From contig JBAIAA010000602.1 of the NCBI GenBank assembly GCA_037893245.1, positions 62,001 to 126,000 of the forward strand: 64,000 bases of DNA. Reading direction: 5' to 3'. Position numbers and translations under genes: made by a program. This stretch comes from Crossaster papposus (Eukaryota; Echinodermata; Asteroidea; Velatida; Solasteridae). The notes under the pieces were generated by a model. The model worked only from the letters and a program-made list of their open reading frames with translations. It did not search any database and was not told the DNA's origin. Shown here in pieces: positions 9,864-20,929 of this stretch; position 1 is the first letter of the stretch; every line of letters starts with the position of its first letter.

Positions 9864-11437
9864 GACAGAAAAAGCGCGACCCTCGACGACATGACGGAAA
9901 TGGCGAGATAGATTGCTAACAGTTCCCGGCCGAATGTGCTATATTTGGTCTCTGCAGGTTGCAGCTTTCGCAAGAAGAACGCGATAGGGTGCCAGTCACC
10001 ATGCACCTTTTGCTGAAGGACTCCACCCACTGCGAAATCGGAGGCATCGACCATTAAGCACAACTCTGCACCGTGTCGCGGATGGGACAAACGAGTTGCA
10101 TTGACCAAAGCCAACTTGACGGCCTCGAAAGCAGCGAGCGCTGTGTCGTCCAATTCGATTGTTTTCTTGGGTTTTCCAGCAAGCATGTCGGTGAGAGGTT
10201 GTGTCAAAGCAGCACAGTGGGGTACAAAACGGCGATAGAAGTTGACCAACCCAAGAAACTCTCGCAACTTCTTTGTCGAACCTGGGACAGGAAACCGCTG
10301 GATCGCTTCGACCTTCGTATCTGGTGGCCGAATTCCATCCTGGTCGATCACGTGGCCTAGGAAGTGTAGTGACGAAACGCCAAATTCGCATTTAGCGGGG
10401 TTTACCACGATACCGTACTGATCAAGGCGCTCGAAAAGCGTACGAAGATGTGACTCGTGCTCCTCGTCGCTATGGCTGGCGATTAGTAAATCGTTGATGT
10501 AGTCATACACAAAATCCAATCCGCGCAACACCTGGTCGATGAAACGCTGGAACGTCTGGGCGGCGTTCCTCAACCCGAAGGGCATTCGCACGAATTCGAA
10601 CATGCCAAACGGCGTGGTGATGGCCGTTTTCGGAATGTCACTCGGCTCCATGGGGATTTGATGGTATGCTCTAATCAAATCCACCTTCGAGAATACAGTC
10701 CGGCCGTGCAGTGACGAAGTGATGTCGTGTACGTGTGGGATCGGATAGCGGTCAGGGACAGATGCATTGTTGAGAGCGCGGTAATCACCGCATGGTCTCC
10801 AATCACCTTGCGTTCCTTTCGGCACCATATGGAGAGGCGAAGACCAACTGCTATTAGAGGGACGGATAATGTTCATTTGTAGCATGTGGTCGAATTCAGC
10901 CTTGGCGATTTTCAATTTATCCGGTGCGAGGCGTCGTGGCCTGGCGGACACTGGTGGGCCTTTTGTTGGGATGTGATGGGTGATATCGTGTTTGGGATTT
11001 GCGTCCCTGAAGCATGGTCGGGTGATGGCAGGAAACTGACCCAAAATGGCCGTGTATCGAGTGTTCGGTGATGGGCCAACAAAAACCGGGCTGAGAACAT
11101 TGGTGCTCGTTGCAATGCCTCGGACACTCAGACTAGTCGTGGAATCTATGAGTTTCCTGTCTTTCATGTCCACCAGCAACCCGAAATGGCGTAAGAAATC
11201 TGCTCCCAAAATTGCAACTGGTACATCGGCAATTGTGAAAATCCATCTGCATGCACGCCTAAGACCCAAATCAATTGTCACAGAACGCTCACCGTATGTG
11301 TGAATTTGTGTCTTGTTGACTGCTTCGAGCACAAAATCGCTTTGACGATATTGTCTATCGCGTGGCGTTGGAGGTACAATGCTGACCTCAGCACCGGTGT
11401 CCACCAGGAATCTGGCTGCTGTGAATTTGTCGTACAC
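9860..11437 (-). pseudogene. pol: gypsy pol: protease, reverse transcriptase, RNase H
   Basis: 525 codons. The protease motif LVDTGAEVS lies at residues ~11-19. RT blocks follow: [15 protein letters not shown] and [13 protein letters not shown], then YINDLLIAS where YxDD is expected: the first catalytic Asp is Asn (AAC at 10493-10495, a one-base G-to-A change on the coding strand). [19 protein letters not shown] and the RNase H segment ([16 protein letters not shown]) follow. The frame is lost near 9905 before the RNase H end. It lies in the same reading frame as gag, separated from it by a UAG at 11489-11491. The RT is predicted inactive. Confidence 0.92.
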
Positions 11438-11488
11438 ATAGAAAAGGCGACATTGATTTGGTGTGCCAGTGGGGGAAGTCGCCCCTAG

Positions 11489-12244
11489 CTATCCGCTGGC
11501 TTGGTGGTTTCCCTGAGCCGTAGTGGGATTGCGATCGTGTGTGTAATTGCATGGGTCCTTGCAGTTACGAGCTTTGTCCCCATACTTCCAATGGTACCAG
11601 CATGCACCTGTAGTATTCTCCCCTGATGCAGAAGCACTACGGTCACGTCGACTGCGCTGGTATTGATCTTGGCGAACCAACATTTCCATTTGAGTGGTCA
11701 GCTTTTCTACTTGGGCCTGGAGTAGTTGCATGTCTGATGTAGCGGGTGGCTTGACTGCAGCCACAAATGGAGCCGGTGCTGGAACTGCGGCACAGGCTTG
11801 AGCAACGGGCGGCGCAACTTCGACAATCTTGTCTGCAAGCTTGGCAAGTTGTTGAATGTCGGTGTCGCTTGTCGATGCCAAAATAAGCTGGACATTAGTG
11901 GGGAGTCGCTGCAGGAATAACTGCTTCAGGATTGAAGGCTCCAGGGTGCGATCTACGAGAAGTTGTTCCAGCTCTTCGGTTATCAAAAGTTTCTGGAGGC
12001 GTTTTTGCTCCGACTCACTGGTACGTTTGATGAGCTCTTCCTTTAGCTTGGTGTATGGGTGGTGGGCCGGTGGATTGATCAACAAGTCTCTGACTTCTTG
12101 AGCGATAGACGGTTGCAAGGAGGAGATGACGTACGAGTATTGGGTAATTTCCGATTTAATTCCCCTAGTGAGAAACTGCGCCTCGACTTGTGCGAACCAT
12201 ATCACCGGGTCATTGGGCCAGTACGGTGGAAGTTTCAAAGCCAC
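11489..12244 (-). CDS. gag: gypsy gag polyprotein
   Basis: 251 codons starting MALKLPPYWPNDPVIWFAQV, the conserved start of CsRn1-type Gag, with YTKLKEELIKRT in the capsid-like region. After a Pro/Ala-rich linker and a coiled-coil-like LQAQVEKLTTQMEMLV, a zinc knuckle reads CWYHWKYGDKARNCKDPC, i.e. C-x2-H-x9-C-x3-C. The order C-H-C-C replaces the standard C-C-H-C, a known feature of this clade. The frame ends at UAG (context UAG CUA G) and stays open beyond it into protease, so gag and pol share a frame. Confidence 0.9.
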   Translation of the reverse strand: MALKLPPYWPNDPVIWFAQVEAQFLTRGIKSEITQYSYVISSLQPSIAQEVRDLLINPPAHHPYTKLKEELIKRTSESEQKRLQKLLITEELEQLLVDRTLEPSILKQLFLQRLPTNVQLILASTSDTDIQQLAKLADKIVEVAPPVAQACAAVPAPAPFVAAVKPPATSDMQLLQAQVEKLTTQMEMLVRQDQYQRSRRDRSASASGENTTGACWYHWKYGDKARNCKDPCNYTHDRNPTTAQGNHQASG

Positions 12245-12311
12245 TGCACTTAAGTGGCGCTGCAGAGTCCGGGTTCAAAAGCTCCGACTTGGCGGCGGAT
12301 GTGGAAGTCAT

Positions 12312-12329
12312 ATCACGTCTGGGTCACCA
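12312..12329 (-). promoter_or_regulatory. Primer binding site, tRNA-Trp type
   Basis: Two bases inside the 5' LTR the plus strand reads ATCACGTCTGGGTCACCA. This equals the conserved 3' end of eukaryotic tRNA-Trp including CCA, except for one base. Minus-strand cDNA synthesis would start here. Confidence 0.85.
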
Positions 12330-12331
12330 CT

Positions 12332-12610
12332 TTGGGGATTGCAAGTATTCATACAAAAAGTCCCCAATCTTGTAGAAAAACTACGATGTTTTATTCGACT
12401 AAACTCCTACAATGAATCACCGGACAAAACGCGAAGAACTCGAGAGAAACAAGATGGCGAACGGCATGGCTTTTGGAACCAGCTAAAAAGTCTACGGTGG
12501 AACAACAGAAAACCGTCTACCAGCGATCCATGAAAGTCGGACGCTGATTGGTAATACAAAATCACGTGACATTGTTTACATGTCAAATGCCACCTGGGGT
12601 GGTCACCACA
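12332..12610 (-). repeat. 5' LTR of the gypsy element
   Basis: 279 bp, identical by eye to 7997-8275. It is followed at 12611 by CATAT, matching the five bases before the opposite LTR. Confidence 0.9.
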
Positions 12611-12759
12611 CATATAACATAAAACAACATGAATGAGGTCTTTGTTTCAGGAGTGATTACTCATAAAACCTAGTTAGCCTAAATGTACCTTGACTAGTTA
12701 CCCCAGTGAAGTGAGATGTTCCAAAAGTTTCCTATTATTAAGGAGAGGAGTTTGGTGCA

Positions 12760-13050
12760 CCTTGCATATGGGTATGGACAACTATATATATACTCAAAAA
12801 AAAGGAGGAAGGAGGAATTGCCGGAGGGGTTGGGGTATTTTTTTATTAGAGGTCAAAGGTTATTGACCCCTGCCTAAATCACTAAAAATTATATTTCAGC
12901 AACAAAATATGGTATATAGATGATCTTGGTGTCAAAATGCACAGAATTACAAAAGAAGATGACATAAAATAATTATTGACTCTTGGGACCAAATCCTGAC
13001 CTCCGAAAATGAGGTCAAAGGTCAAAAAACTTTTTTTTAACTAAAATGTC
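12760..13050. repeat. Dispersed repeat R2 with DR1 motif, right copy
   Basis: Matches 7430-7690 almost base for base over most of its length, with small indels. It contains a perfect AGGTCAAAGGTCA at 13012-13024 and the one-mismatch copy at about 12850-12862. The gypsy element lies between the two R2 copies. Confidence 0.65.
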
Positions 13051-13069
13051 ATTATTATCACCGGTAATA

Positions 13070-13315
13070 ATCAATCAGTGAGTGAACTAAAAACAAAAAG
13101 ACCACTGTTGCAAGACACAAACCAGTCATCGCGTCGCCAAAACCAGAAAATGTCTAACCCAATTGGCCTGCAGACGTTTGATGTATTTGCCTGTCCACGA
13201 ACTCCAACCACTGACTGTCATCTAGCAGATATAATGTGAATATAACTGACCCCCCAGATGCGTGTCTTACACAAAAAGGGAGAAAAAGAGTTAAGAATTA
13301 CGCTCTGGAGAGGCC
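13070..13315 (+). repeat. Dispersed repeat R3, copy 1
   Basis: Starts at TTATTATCACCGGTAATAAT and includes ATGTCTAACCCAATTGGCCT and GCAGACGTTTGATGTATTTG. The same sequence occurs inverted at 30663-30925. The copies differ by scattered substitutions. No coding frame or terminal repeat is evident. A run of about 19 C residues lies just downstream (13446-13464). Confidence 0.7.
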
Positions 13316-13711
13316 AGTCAAACAACTACTCTCTGGCATACCCACTAGATAACGTACAATTACAGATTTATCTCTGCAGACCAGTCACAAAAACACCCCC
13401 CTCTTATCCCGAGACTTTATAGGCACTCAACACTATTGTAACCTACCCCCCCCCCCCCCCCCCCTTGAAAACTAAAAGGAATTCCTGAGATTCCGGGAAC
13501 ACAATGGTCAACACAAAAGAGGGGGTGGGGGTTTCTCTGCTTCATATGTTCATTCTAGATTGTTTGAAATAGTTTGGGTAGTTTTATTGACATGAGATGA
13601 CCACCATGCTTGTAGATTTATGCTGGAATGCTGTCTGCTCCAGGAGCTTTACCAAAAGATTTATGGCTTTGTTCACCTCGTGCAGCGATGGCAGTTTACC
13701 AAGTACTTGTA

Positions 13712-14112
13712 CAATAAGCCATTTGCGCGTGACCTCGAGTTAAATTTAAATAATATCTGGTACACTGACTTGTTCACACAGCTTGGCACAGTTTAACTTT
13801 AAATTCTCCAGACCAAAGACAATGTTGCTATATCACGTGATTCGGGGCAAGCTTTTGCATAGTTACGTAAGAGACGCTCAGCACCAATACATTGTTTACA
13901 ATGGGTGAGAATGACAAAAAGACTAGACCATTCCAGAGCTGGGGGTTGCTAGCGTATGACGCGTAAGGCTTGCCGGCCCCGAATCACGTGATATAGCAAA
14001 AGCGTCTTTGGTCTGGAGACTTTAAAGTTAAACTGTGCCAAGCTGTGTGAGCAAGTCAGTGTACCAGATGTTATTCAAATTTAACTCGGGGTCACGCGCA
14101 AATGGCTTATTG
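13712..14112. mobile_element. Foldback DNA element inserted in the LINE
   Basis: About 150 bp inverted repeats begin CAATAAGCCATTTGCGCGTG on the left and end with the inverse on the right. They include CTGGTACACTGACTTG and CACGTGAT blocks, and enclose about 110 bp. No coding frame. The LINE reading continues on both sides, so this insertion is younger than the LINE. Confidence 0.8.
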
Positions 14113-14711
14113 GGCGCTGTTTGGTGGAATTGATTGCATCGTTGTACATAGAGGATTCCAGGTTTAAAAGAGAATTGAAATGCTCAGCCAAGCGGTCTAC
14201 TATTTATGTTTATGTCAGTGCACAGTTTACAGTTTATTATCGTCGACTGCATGCAGACTGCTGGTGTAGACCCACCTGACCAAAGGACCATAAACAGCAT
14301 TCAAACCCTCAAAGAAACGCTTTTGTCATGCCTGTCGACTGCTTCCTGTTACTCCTTGGCTTTATCTTCCTACCATTTGCCCAAGCTTGGTTGGCACTGT
14401 ACGCTTTGTCTCCAGGTACCTTTCTTAACACCTAACGTATTTTCACAAATGAAAACAGAGTGGGCAGTGTGTATACTGTCAAGAAGTTCGCCTATGTCCT
14501 CGTCATTTGCATCAAAGCAGTACTGGTGTTTCCTCTTTACAAAACCCAGAATTTCTGGGGCTGTATTATGTCATATACCGTAAGTATTTCAAAGATTCCT
14601 CTGCGTTACTAGAATCTGAATCATCATGACCAGCATCAGCTGTAAATGCCTCTGCAGTTTTCTGCTGCAGTTTGTCTCTTGTTTTTGTGTATTTAAAACC
14701 TGCAACACTCA

Positions 14712-15168
14712 GCTTTTTCAGTTGGTTCCTTCAAGTTGGGTGGGATGTTGAGGGAGTGACTTGATGAGGTAAGAGGATTGCAGAAAGGGTGGAGTGCTTG
14801 GTAATGGGATTGTGGGACAGTATCCCTTGTTTAATGTCTTTTTTTTTAATTGCTCCGTAATATTATTTCTGTTAATATGAATATGTAAATATAAGTATTT
14901 TTTCACTGTTTAGCTAAATTCATCATAGTTATTTATACATTTATTGTTAAATACATTTAATGTTATTCTGTGTGTCACAGTTTTCAAGTTAGGATCGGTA
15001 GGCTTTCAAGTGAAAGTGTTTTATTATACTTTTGTCGGTCCTGGCCAACTTGGATAAGGTTGTTTTTGTTTTGTTTTAATGTTAGTGTAATTTGGAATTG
15101 TATGTTGTTCATTTATGTTTGTACCCCTTGTTGAAGGCCGAATAAATAATAATAATAATAATAAAGAT
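14712..15168. mobile_element. Second insertion in the LINE with (ATA)n tail
   Basis: The LINE homology stops at about 15168 and resumes at about 14712. The inserted 455 bp is AT-rich and ends with GAAGGCCGAATAAATAATAA and more ATA units, like the 3' tail of a SINE or a truncated LINE. I find no second copy in the window, so the family is unknown. Confidence 0.45.
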
Positions 15169-15889
15169 TTGTGTTTAAGCTGTAACGACACCTGGCTTCT
15201 CACGAGTCTATAGTCTGACAAGCAGTATGCACCTCATTGATCGTGTGTTAATGACATCTTTACAATATGCTTGTCGGGCAATAACATATAGTCAATTATA
15301 GATGTCACAGTTTTGAGCGAGGGTGCATTCAAGTACAAGAACGAGGGTTTTATACTTGTTGGTCTGTTGGAAGACTGTATTGGTGATGACAAGCTGATGT
15401 TCTGCACACTTTGAAAGAAGCAGAAGCTTATTTGAGATACATTTCATAAATACCTATTATTGTATTCCATGTACCACTGTCACATCCCACTTTCGTATCG
15501 AAGTCGCCTAGTAGAATGAGCTTGTCACTATGTGGAACTGCATGGAGGACGTACCGTACCGAGTTATTCATAGAATGCTTGTTTTACGTCATCTGTCTGG
15601 GACATTGTTGGGGCATAAGCACTGATGATTGTTGCAAAGCTATCATTTTAAGTTCTAACGCGCATGTGTCATGTGTCTGTCATGCCTCTTGGTAAAGTAT
15701 TCAGGTTGCGAGCAATTCAGTAAAATGTGTAACCAGTTCATATTTCTTTCAGGTGTGACTCCGATAATCTGGTTTTGCTGAGGACAGCAATGTCATTGTC
15801 GTAGCGCTTGAGAGTTTGGGCAATTAGAGCAGTCCACGATAGTGTCCTGACATTCCATGCACCAATATTTAGAGTGTATATCTCTTCTT

Positions 15890-17140
15890 ATTTCGACCGC
15901 TGATTAGTGGATGTCTAACCAGGTGCGGCTACCCGGCCAAAACTAGTATTTTTCTAACCTCTTCCTCTTATTGAAAGAGCAGCGCTACTCCTAAATAGGT
16001 CTTTTCTGTCATCCTGAGAACACGAAGGCGACATCTGCCCAACTTGTCGATCGTTGTGGCTAAAACATTTCAGCAGCATCCTCTGCCTGTTCCCGTTACC
16101 ATTTCCTCATCGATACTTGGCTTCCACACACAAAACTCAGAAATTAAGTAACTCATCATTGATAAATAACTTCAATACACAAATGAAAGGATTTTGATGG
16201 AAACGTTGTGCGTATAGTCTCTTCCCACTGTCTGCATCGTGCAGGCGAATGTGCGCCACACTGGTGCAGACACTGCCACAAGTGTGGCACCCTGCACGAT
16301 CCCAGGTTGGATTTTGGAGTGTTTTTCACTTAGATGGAAGGGTAATACATGACTAAGGAATTTCATCTATTCTAGAAGCACATTGACAGTTGGGGCAGAT
16401 ATGCCCTCATACGTCCTAAAGGCATTATGCTTAGTTCATACTATTTAACCCATAGCTGGGTCAAGGTTGTTACGCGCTGGAGAGTATAGACTGCTATTTT
16501 TGGCTAACGAGTTTTACGTACCCGGGTTTGTGATCAGAGTTGTCCTTCTCTTAGTCATATTGAGGACTTTGATCACAAACTCGGTTAGAGCTCGTTAGCC
16601 TGAGTTGTCCTCCTAGGCATATTACCGACCTATGCTAACGAGCTCCACCTACCCGGGTTTGTGATCAGAGTTGTCCTTCTAGATGGAATGGCAACCAACC
16701 TTACGAGTTCACCTATATACCCGAAGCAGCCTGGATATAGCGCAGGAACTTGCTGACACCCTCTGCTATTCAGTAGAAACAGGACTGGCACGAGAAGCCA
16801 GACACGAGGATTTAGCCAGGAGAGGCTAATGGTGAGACGCAGAATGAAATGGGATACTTCAGTGGGGATGGAGCGGCTCAGTTCTACATTGCAGCACATA
16901 TTGTTAACTGCATGCGTGCGGATTGTCTCGGGCTCTTAATTATCTAAATTGGAAGGTCAGTTTAAAACAAGGCTTGTAGGGCCAACAAGTTGGTAATAAC
17001 TTTAAAGAAGACATGCAGTCGAACATCTTCATTACGCAATTTTTTGTTTTAAATTAATAGATTTATGTGTATTAAATGTGAATAAGAAGCAAAGCTAGTT
17101 CTAGTGTACGTTTAGTGTGGTAATTTGCCGCCCAAAAAAA
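15890..17140. other. No gene; one local mirror repeat
   Basis: At 16500-16682 the phrase GCTAACGAG...ACCCGGGTTTGTGATCAGAG-TTGTCCTTCT occurs twice in direct orientation. A third, inverted, partial copy lies between them (16561-16599), giving a small foldback array. Otherwise I see nothing coding. Confidence 0.45.
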
Positions 17141-17148
17141 TGAGCCCT

Positions 17149-17178
17149 CCCCCCCCCCCCCTTTTTTTTTTTTTTTTT
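17149..17178. repeat. Homopolymer C run followed by T run
   Basis: Thirteen C residues run directly into about seventeen T residues. This is low-complexity sequence where base counts are likely unreliable. Confidence 0.8.
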
Positions 17179-17367
17179 AAAGTTTCGCGGCCACTCAAAA
17201 TGAGTGACGTAAACCGAAGCAGAACCCAGACAAATTTGCGATAGTCGGTACCCCACGTCTAGGTACGAGACGGGTTTGCGTGGATATGATTCGCGTACGC
17301 TTTGTGCACACACACGTAGATACACACAGTCGGCACACGCACGCTGTACAACGTAATCGAATTTAAC

Positions 17368-17520
17368 ATGGACGATAGTGAAAGTTCTTCCTCGGTTATT
17401 TTAGTGAATCCGACGAAAATAGTACTGATTCGTCTGATTCGAATCACAGTATTTCTTATTCAGACACTGAAGACACTAAGCGCTCTAGGTCGAAGCACAA
17501 CCGCTCAAAATGATTGCTGC
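17368..17520 (+). other. Possible acidic, Ser-rich coding segment
   Basis: A frame starts MDDSESSSSVI at 17368. In the neighbouring frame the same stretch reads SESDENSTDSSDSNHS followed by TEDTKRSRSKHNRS. The acidic/serine-rich content crosses a frame change near 17400, so this could be a decayed N-terminal exon (such tracts start some transposases) or chance. I cannot assign it. Confidence 0.25.
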
Positions 17521-17599
17521 AGAGGGCCGAGAATCACTATAGGCCTGCCTGGACCACTTTGCTCTGTACCCCTAGAACTCTGGGTCTCCGGACACCCGT

Positions 17600-18735
17600 A
17601 GGGCAGAGACCCATAGATGGAGAGGGTTTTTACAGGTTAACCGCCGTTAAACAATAGAAACCGTGCACAAATTTCGTGCAATAACTCCATACTGCCGCAC
17701 GGTCTACCCCAACCAAAAATGTGTAAGAGTACTTTATCAACTCGCCCAGCTGCTGCCCACCAAAAACCGGTCAAATCTCGACCAATTTCTGTAAAAAAGT
17801 GAAAACTTTCCAGTATTTATTGATCTTCATTTGATACACCCTCTCACAAAAAGGGGGGTGGGTGGGGGGGGGGGTGGAGAGGAGTGGAGGTGGGGAGTGG
17901 AGGTGGGGAGGAGTGGAGAGGTGAGGTGGAGAGGAGTGGAGAGGTGGAGAGGAGTTATTCTCATTTCACCTTCAACTTCTTTACTTCCGATTCTTAATCA
18001 CCCTGACCGCTAGGTTATAAAAGGGAGGGCGTTGACACCAGGGACGTTACGGGAGAGTGGCCGTAAATGAGCGGCGTGTATATGTCACCTTTATTCTCAC
18101 TGGGCGCAACCAGAAGCGCCAAGGGTACCAGACGTATAGGTGTTAGATCAATTATGACAAGTTCAATCTCAAAAAAGTCAAGAGAATCGGTCCTTGATTT
18201 CTGACAACAGTTGATGTCTGCCGCCTGTGTCTGGAGTCGGGTCTAAAAATGTGCATGGGATTGAAGAACCAAACGATTATGAAGGGAATACATTGCAAAT
18301 GCAAGTATAGAGGTATTCCAGCGGTGGCAGCTTTTTTGATGTTATCCCTTTATACAAACCAAATGGCTGCCGAACCCCGAGTCAACTCGTACTCCGAGAA
18401 TATTTATACAAGAAAAGTATATACAAAGTTATTTTGTTTGCATCAATTTTATGTAGGTCAAGCTATATCATTTTAATAAATATAATGCGTTTGTCTTATC
18501 CCACAGTTATCTTAAGAAGTACATGTACCGCTAATTGCAATTTAAAGTAAATCAAATAATTATGAAGACAACAATCCTGTACACAAAACCATAATGGTGC
18601 ATCTTTACGTGCACGAGGGTACGAGTTGACTCAAATACGACTTGACTATCAATTTTGGGGTATGAGTTAACCTGGGTACGATTTGACCCATTTCCAACAA
18701 AATCCACTTTGAGTTATTAGACGAAACAAGAAGAT
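17600..18735. other. No gene; purine-rich minisatellite inside
   Basis: The stretch 17848-17955 is built of GGAGTGGAGGTGGG-like words on one strand and could form purine-strand structures. At 18380-18690 words such as TACGAGTTGACTC recur on both strands. No exon is supported. Confidence 0.4.
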
Positions 18736-20911
18736 ATGAGTGAATCAGAAGATGATGAAGACTTGCCACATGACCCAATTGAAAATGAGCCTGCAGATGT
18801 CATTGTGGACACTGATTCTTTGTCAACAACATTCATCTTAGGATTGAGGGGAAAGTATAAACTCAATCATGAGGCATGCAGTTATGTTGCTGAGGAAACA
18901 CAGAATGTACTCCGATTAGCAAGAGAAAATTTACAGAAGAAAGCAAGAAATCTGTTGCCTGAAGTACAGGAAGCTAAACTAGATGGTATTTTTAGTTCTT
19001 CGGAATTGGAACAGTCATTCAGTTTTATCCGAAACATGGCCAATCTGAACTCCTACATTAAATAAAATTTTGATCTTGTTGAACCAGTGGAGCATGTGAT
19101 GGGAAGGAAACCAAACGGCAAAGTGCAGAGCGTTCAGTATGTCAGTATTCTACAGACACTGCAGGCCCTTTTAAAGGATGATAATATTTTTGCTGAGGTA
19201 ATCCAGAGACATCAAAGTGACCAATTACATGTAGTTAGAGACCATTGTGATGGTTTGAACTACCAAAGTCACTCACTGTTTTCACTGCCAAGTCCAACTA
19301 TCCAGGTTATTCTTTACAATGATGACTTTACAGTGGCTAATCCCATAGGAAACCGAGTTAAGCAGCTTAAGTTTTCTGGTTTTAATTTTTTTGTGGGGAA
19401 TATGCTGCCACAAAATCGGTCTAAGCTGTCCTCTATTCAGCTTGCTCTTTTGTGCCAGTCGGAGATAATTTCACAGTATGGAATGTCTCCCGTAATAAGT
19501 CCTCTAATTGAAGATTTGAAAACCCTTGAGACTGTTGGTGTGGATGTTGAAAAGGACGGTGTCGTGCATACTTTTAGAGGAACCCTCTCTATGTTCGTCG
19601 CAGACAACTTGGCTGCACACGGCATTGGGGGCTTTCAGGAAAGTTTCAATACTCGACGCTTCTGTAGGTTATGCAAAGTCACAAAGACAAATGTTAAAAA
19701 CTATTTTCGGGATGTTGACCTTGTTTCAAGAAGTAGAGATTCTTACAATGAACAAGTTGAAATAGTTCGGCAAATGCCAGAAGTTGCTTGCATATATGGG
19801 GTGAAAAAGGACAGTCCATTTAATGCGTTGGATCATTATCATGTTGTAGATGAACTTCCTTCAGATGTGGCTCATGACTTGTTTGAAGGTGTAATTCCAG
19901 AAGTCATGAAAAAGGTAATTCTTCATTGTGTCGAGGAAGAATATTTCACACTGCAGTTCTTAAACGAAGAAATCAAGAATTTTCCGTATTCGGGAACAGA
20001 CAAGACAAACAAGCCTTCTAAAATGGCAACACAGGTTGCCTCATTCAGTGTAAAGCAGAAAGCTGTACAGTCTTGGTGTTTTCTTCGTCTCTTGCCTTTG
20101 ATGGTCGGAAGCAAAGTACCGGTTGGTGATGAAATGTGGGCAGTTCTTTTCTTACTTGAAGAAGTAGTGCAATTGTGTACTGCACATACAGTGGATCCAG
20201 CTCTTTGTGATTTCCTTGCTGATTGAAATGTTTCTGGAGAAATACTTCACTCTATTTCCTGAAGATTGTATGAAACCCAAGTTTCATTATATTATCCACT
20301 ATCCCAAATTGATGCTAACATTTGGCCCACTTGTCCATTGTTGGACACTAAGGTTTGAAGGAAAACACTTGTATTTCAAAGAACTGTCCCACCACACCAA
20401 AAACAGACGAAATCTTTCAAAGACACTTGCAACCAGACATGAATACTATCAGGCATGGATGAGAGCTACTCATACAGGTTTTGTTGATGCTGTTGAGCAC
20501 ACTGGTGGGAATTTGTTGCTGGTACGGCTGCTGTTACGACCAATACAGGAAACACTTCAGCCACTGCTTGGGGACAATAAATTCGTTTATGTTGCAAAGA
20601 AAGTGCAGTGTAACAACACATGGTACAGTCAAGGTTTGGTAGTTGCTGTAGGAACGACACCAAGAGGTTTTGTTCAGTTTGGTGTGATTGAGCTTTGTTG
20701 TCTAATAGGCGGCAGCGTATATCTTGTTTGCAAGCCAGCTACAAATACTCGATTTGTATCCCACATCCATGCTTTTGAGTTGACACTTTCTGCTAATGAT
20801 TTTGTAGTGAAGGTTTCAGATCTGCTTGACCACTATGCACTCGGTGTCTACAATAGTGACAACGGTAAAATAGTTGTGCCACGTCATCATATAAATATTC
20901 CTGAGTTTTGA
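18736..20911 (+). pseudogene. Transposase-like protein of a multicopy animal family (CACTA/Plavaka-like?), broken
   Basis: Three adjoining frames form one product: 18736-19065 (acidic start MSESEDDEDLP), in-frame UAA at 19063-19065, then 19087-20226, then a one-base shift near 20215 into 20207-20911. Total about 720 residues. Conserved-looking strings are NPIGNRVKQLKFSGFNFFVG, ADNLAAHGIGGFQESFNTRR-FCRLC, SDVAHDLFEGVIPEVMKKVI and CWTLRFEGKHLYFKEL. I know such strings from large families of uncharacterised fish and invertebrate proteins that behave like DNA transposon products; Plavaka/CACTA affiliation is an inference. With one nonsense and one frameshift it is either a recent pseudogene or a gene with two base errors. 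No intron is needed. Confidence 0.6.
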
Positions 20912-20929
20912 AGGTATGCAGGTATCACT

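Larger units (their letters stand above)
7992..12615 (-). mobile_element. Ty3/gypsy LTR retrotransposon, CsRn1-like, with CATAT target duplication
   Basis: The element proper is 7997-12610, bordered by CATAT at 7992-7996 and 12611-12615. Two 279 bp LTRs appear identical when compared by eye. The coding strand is minus: LTR, primer site matching the tRNA-Trp 3' end, gag, protease-RT-RNase H-integrase, polypurine tract, LTR. A tRNA-Trp primer and a CHCC (not CCHC) gag knuckle are both described traits of the CsRn1 clade. Identical LTRs argue for a young insertion, yet the coding region carries frameshifts and a mutated RT catalytic motif. Confidence 0.9.
13590..15880 (-). pseudogene. RTE-like LINE (endonuclease plus RT start), decayed and interrupted
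   Basis: Read on the minus strand from 15880 the segments are LNIGAWNVRTLS (endonuclease start), AVLSKTRL, ATIISAYAPTMSQTD, DKLILLGDFDTKVG, CAEHQLVITNTVFQQTNKYK and DYRLVRSQVS, all conserved in the APE endonuclease of RTE-type LINEs. After an insertion (14712-15168) the linker resumes (KKLSVAGFKYTKTRDKLQQK), then AVYGP, AEHFNSLLNLESSMYNDAIN. After a second insertion (13712-14112) come LGKLPSLHEVNKAI and KLLEQTAF, the run-in to RT. Numerous stops and frame changes; the rest of RT is missing. Inactive fossil. Confidence 0.8.
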
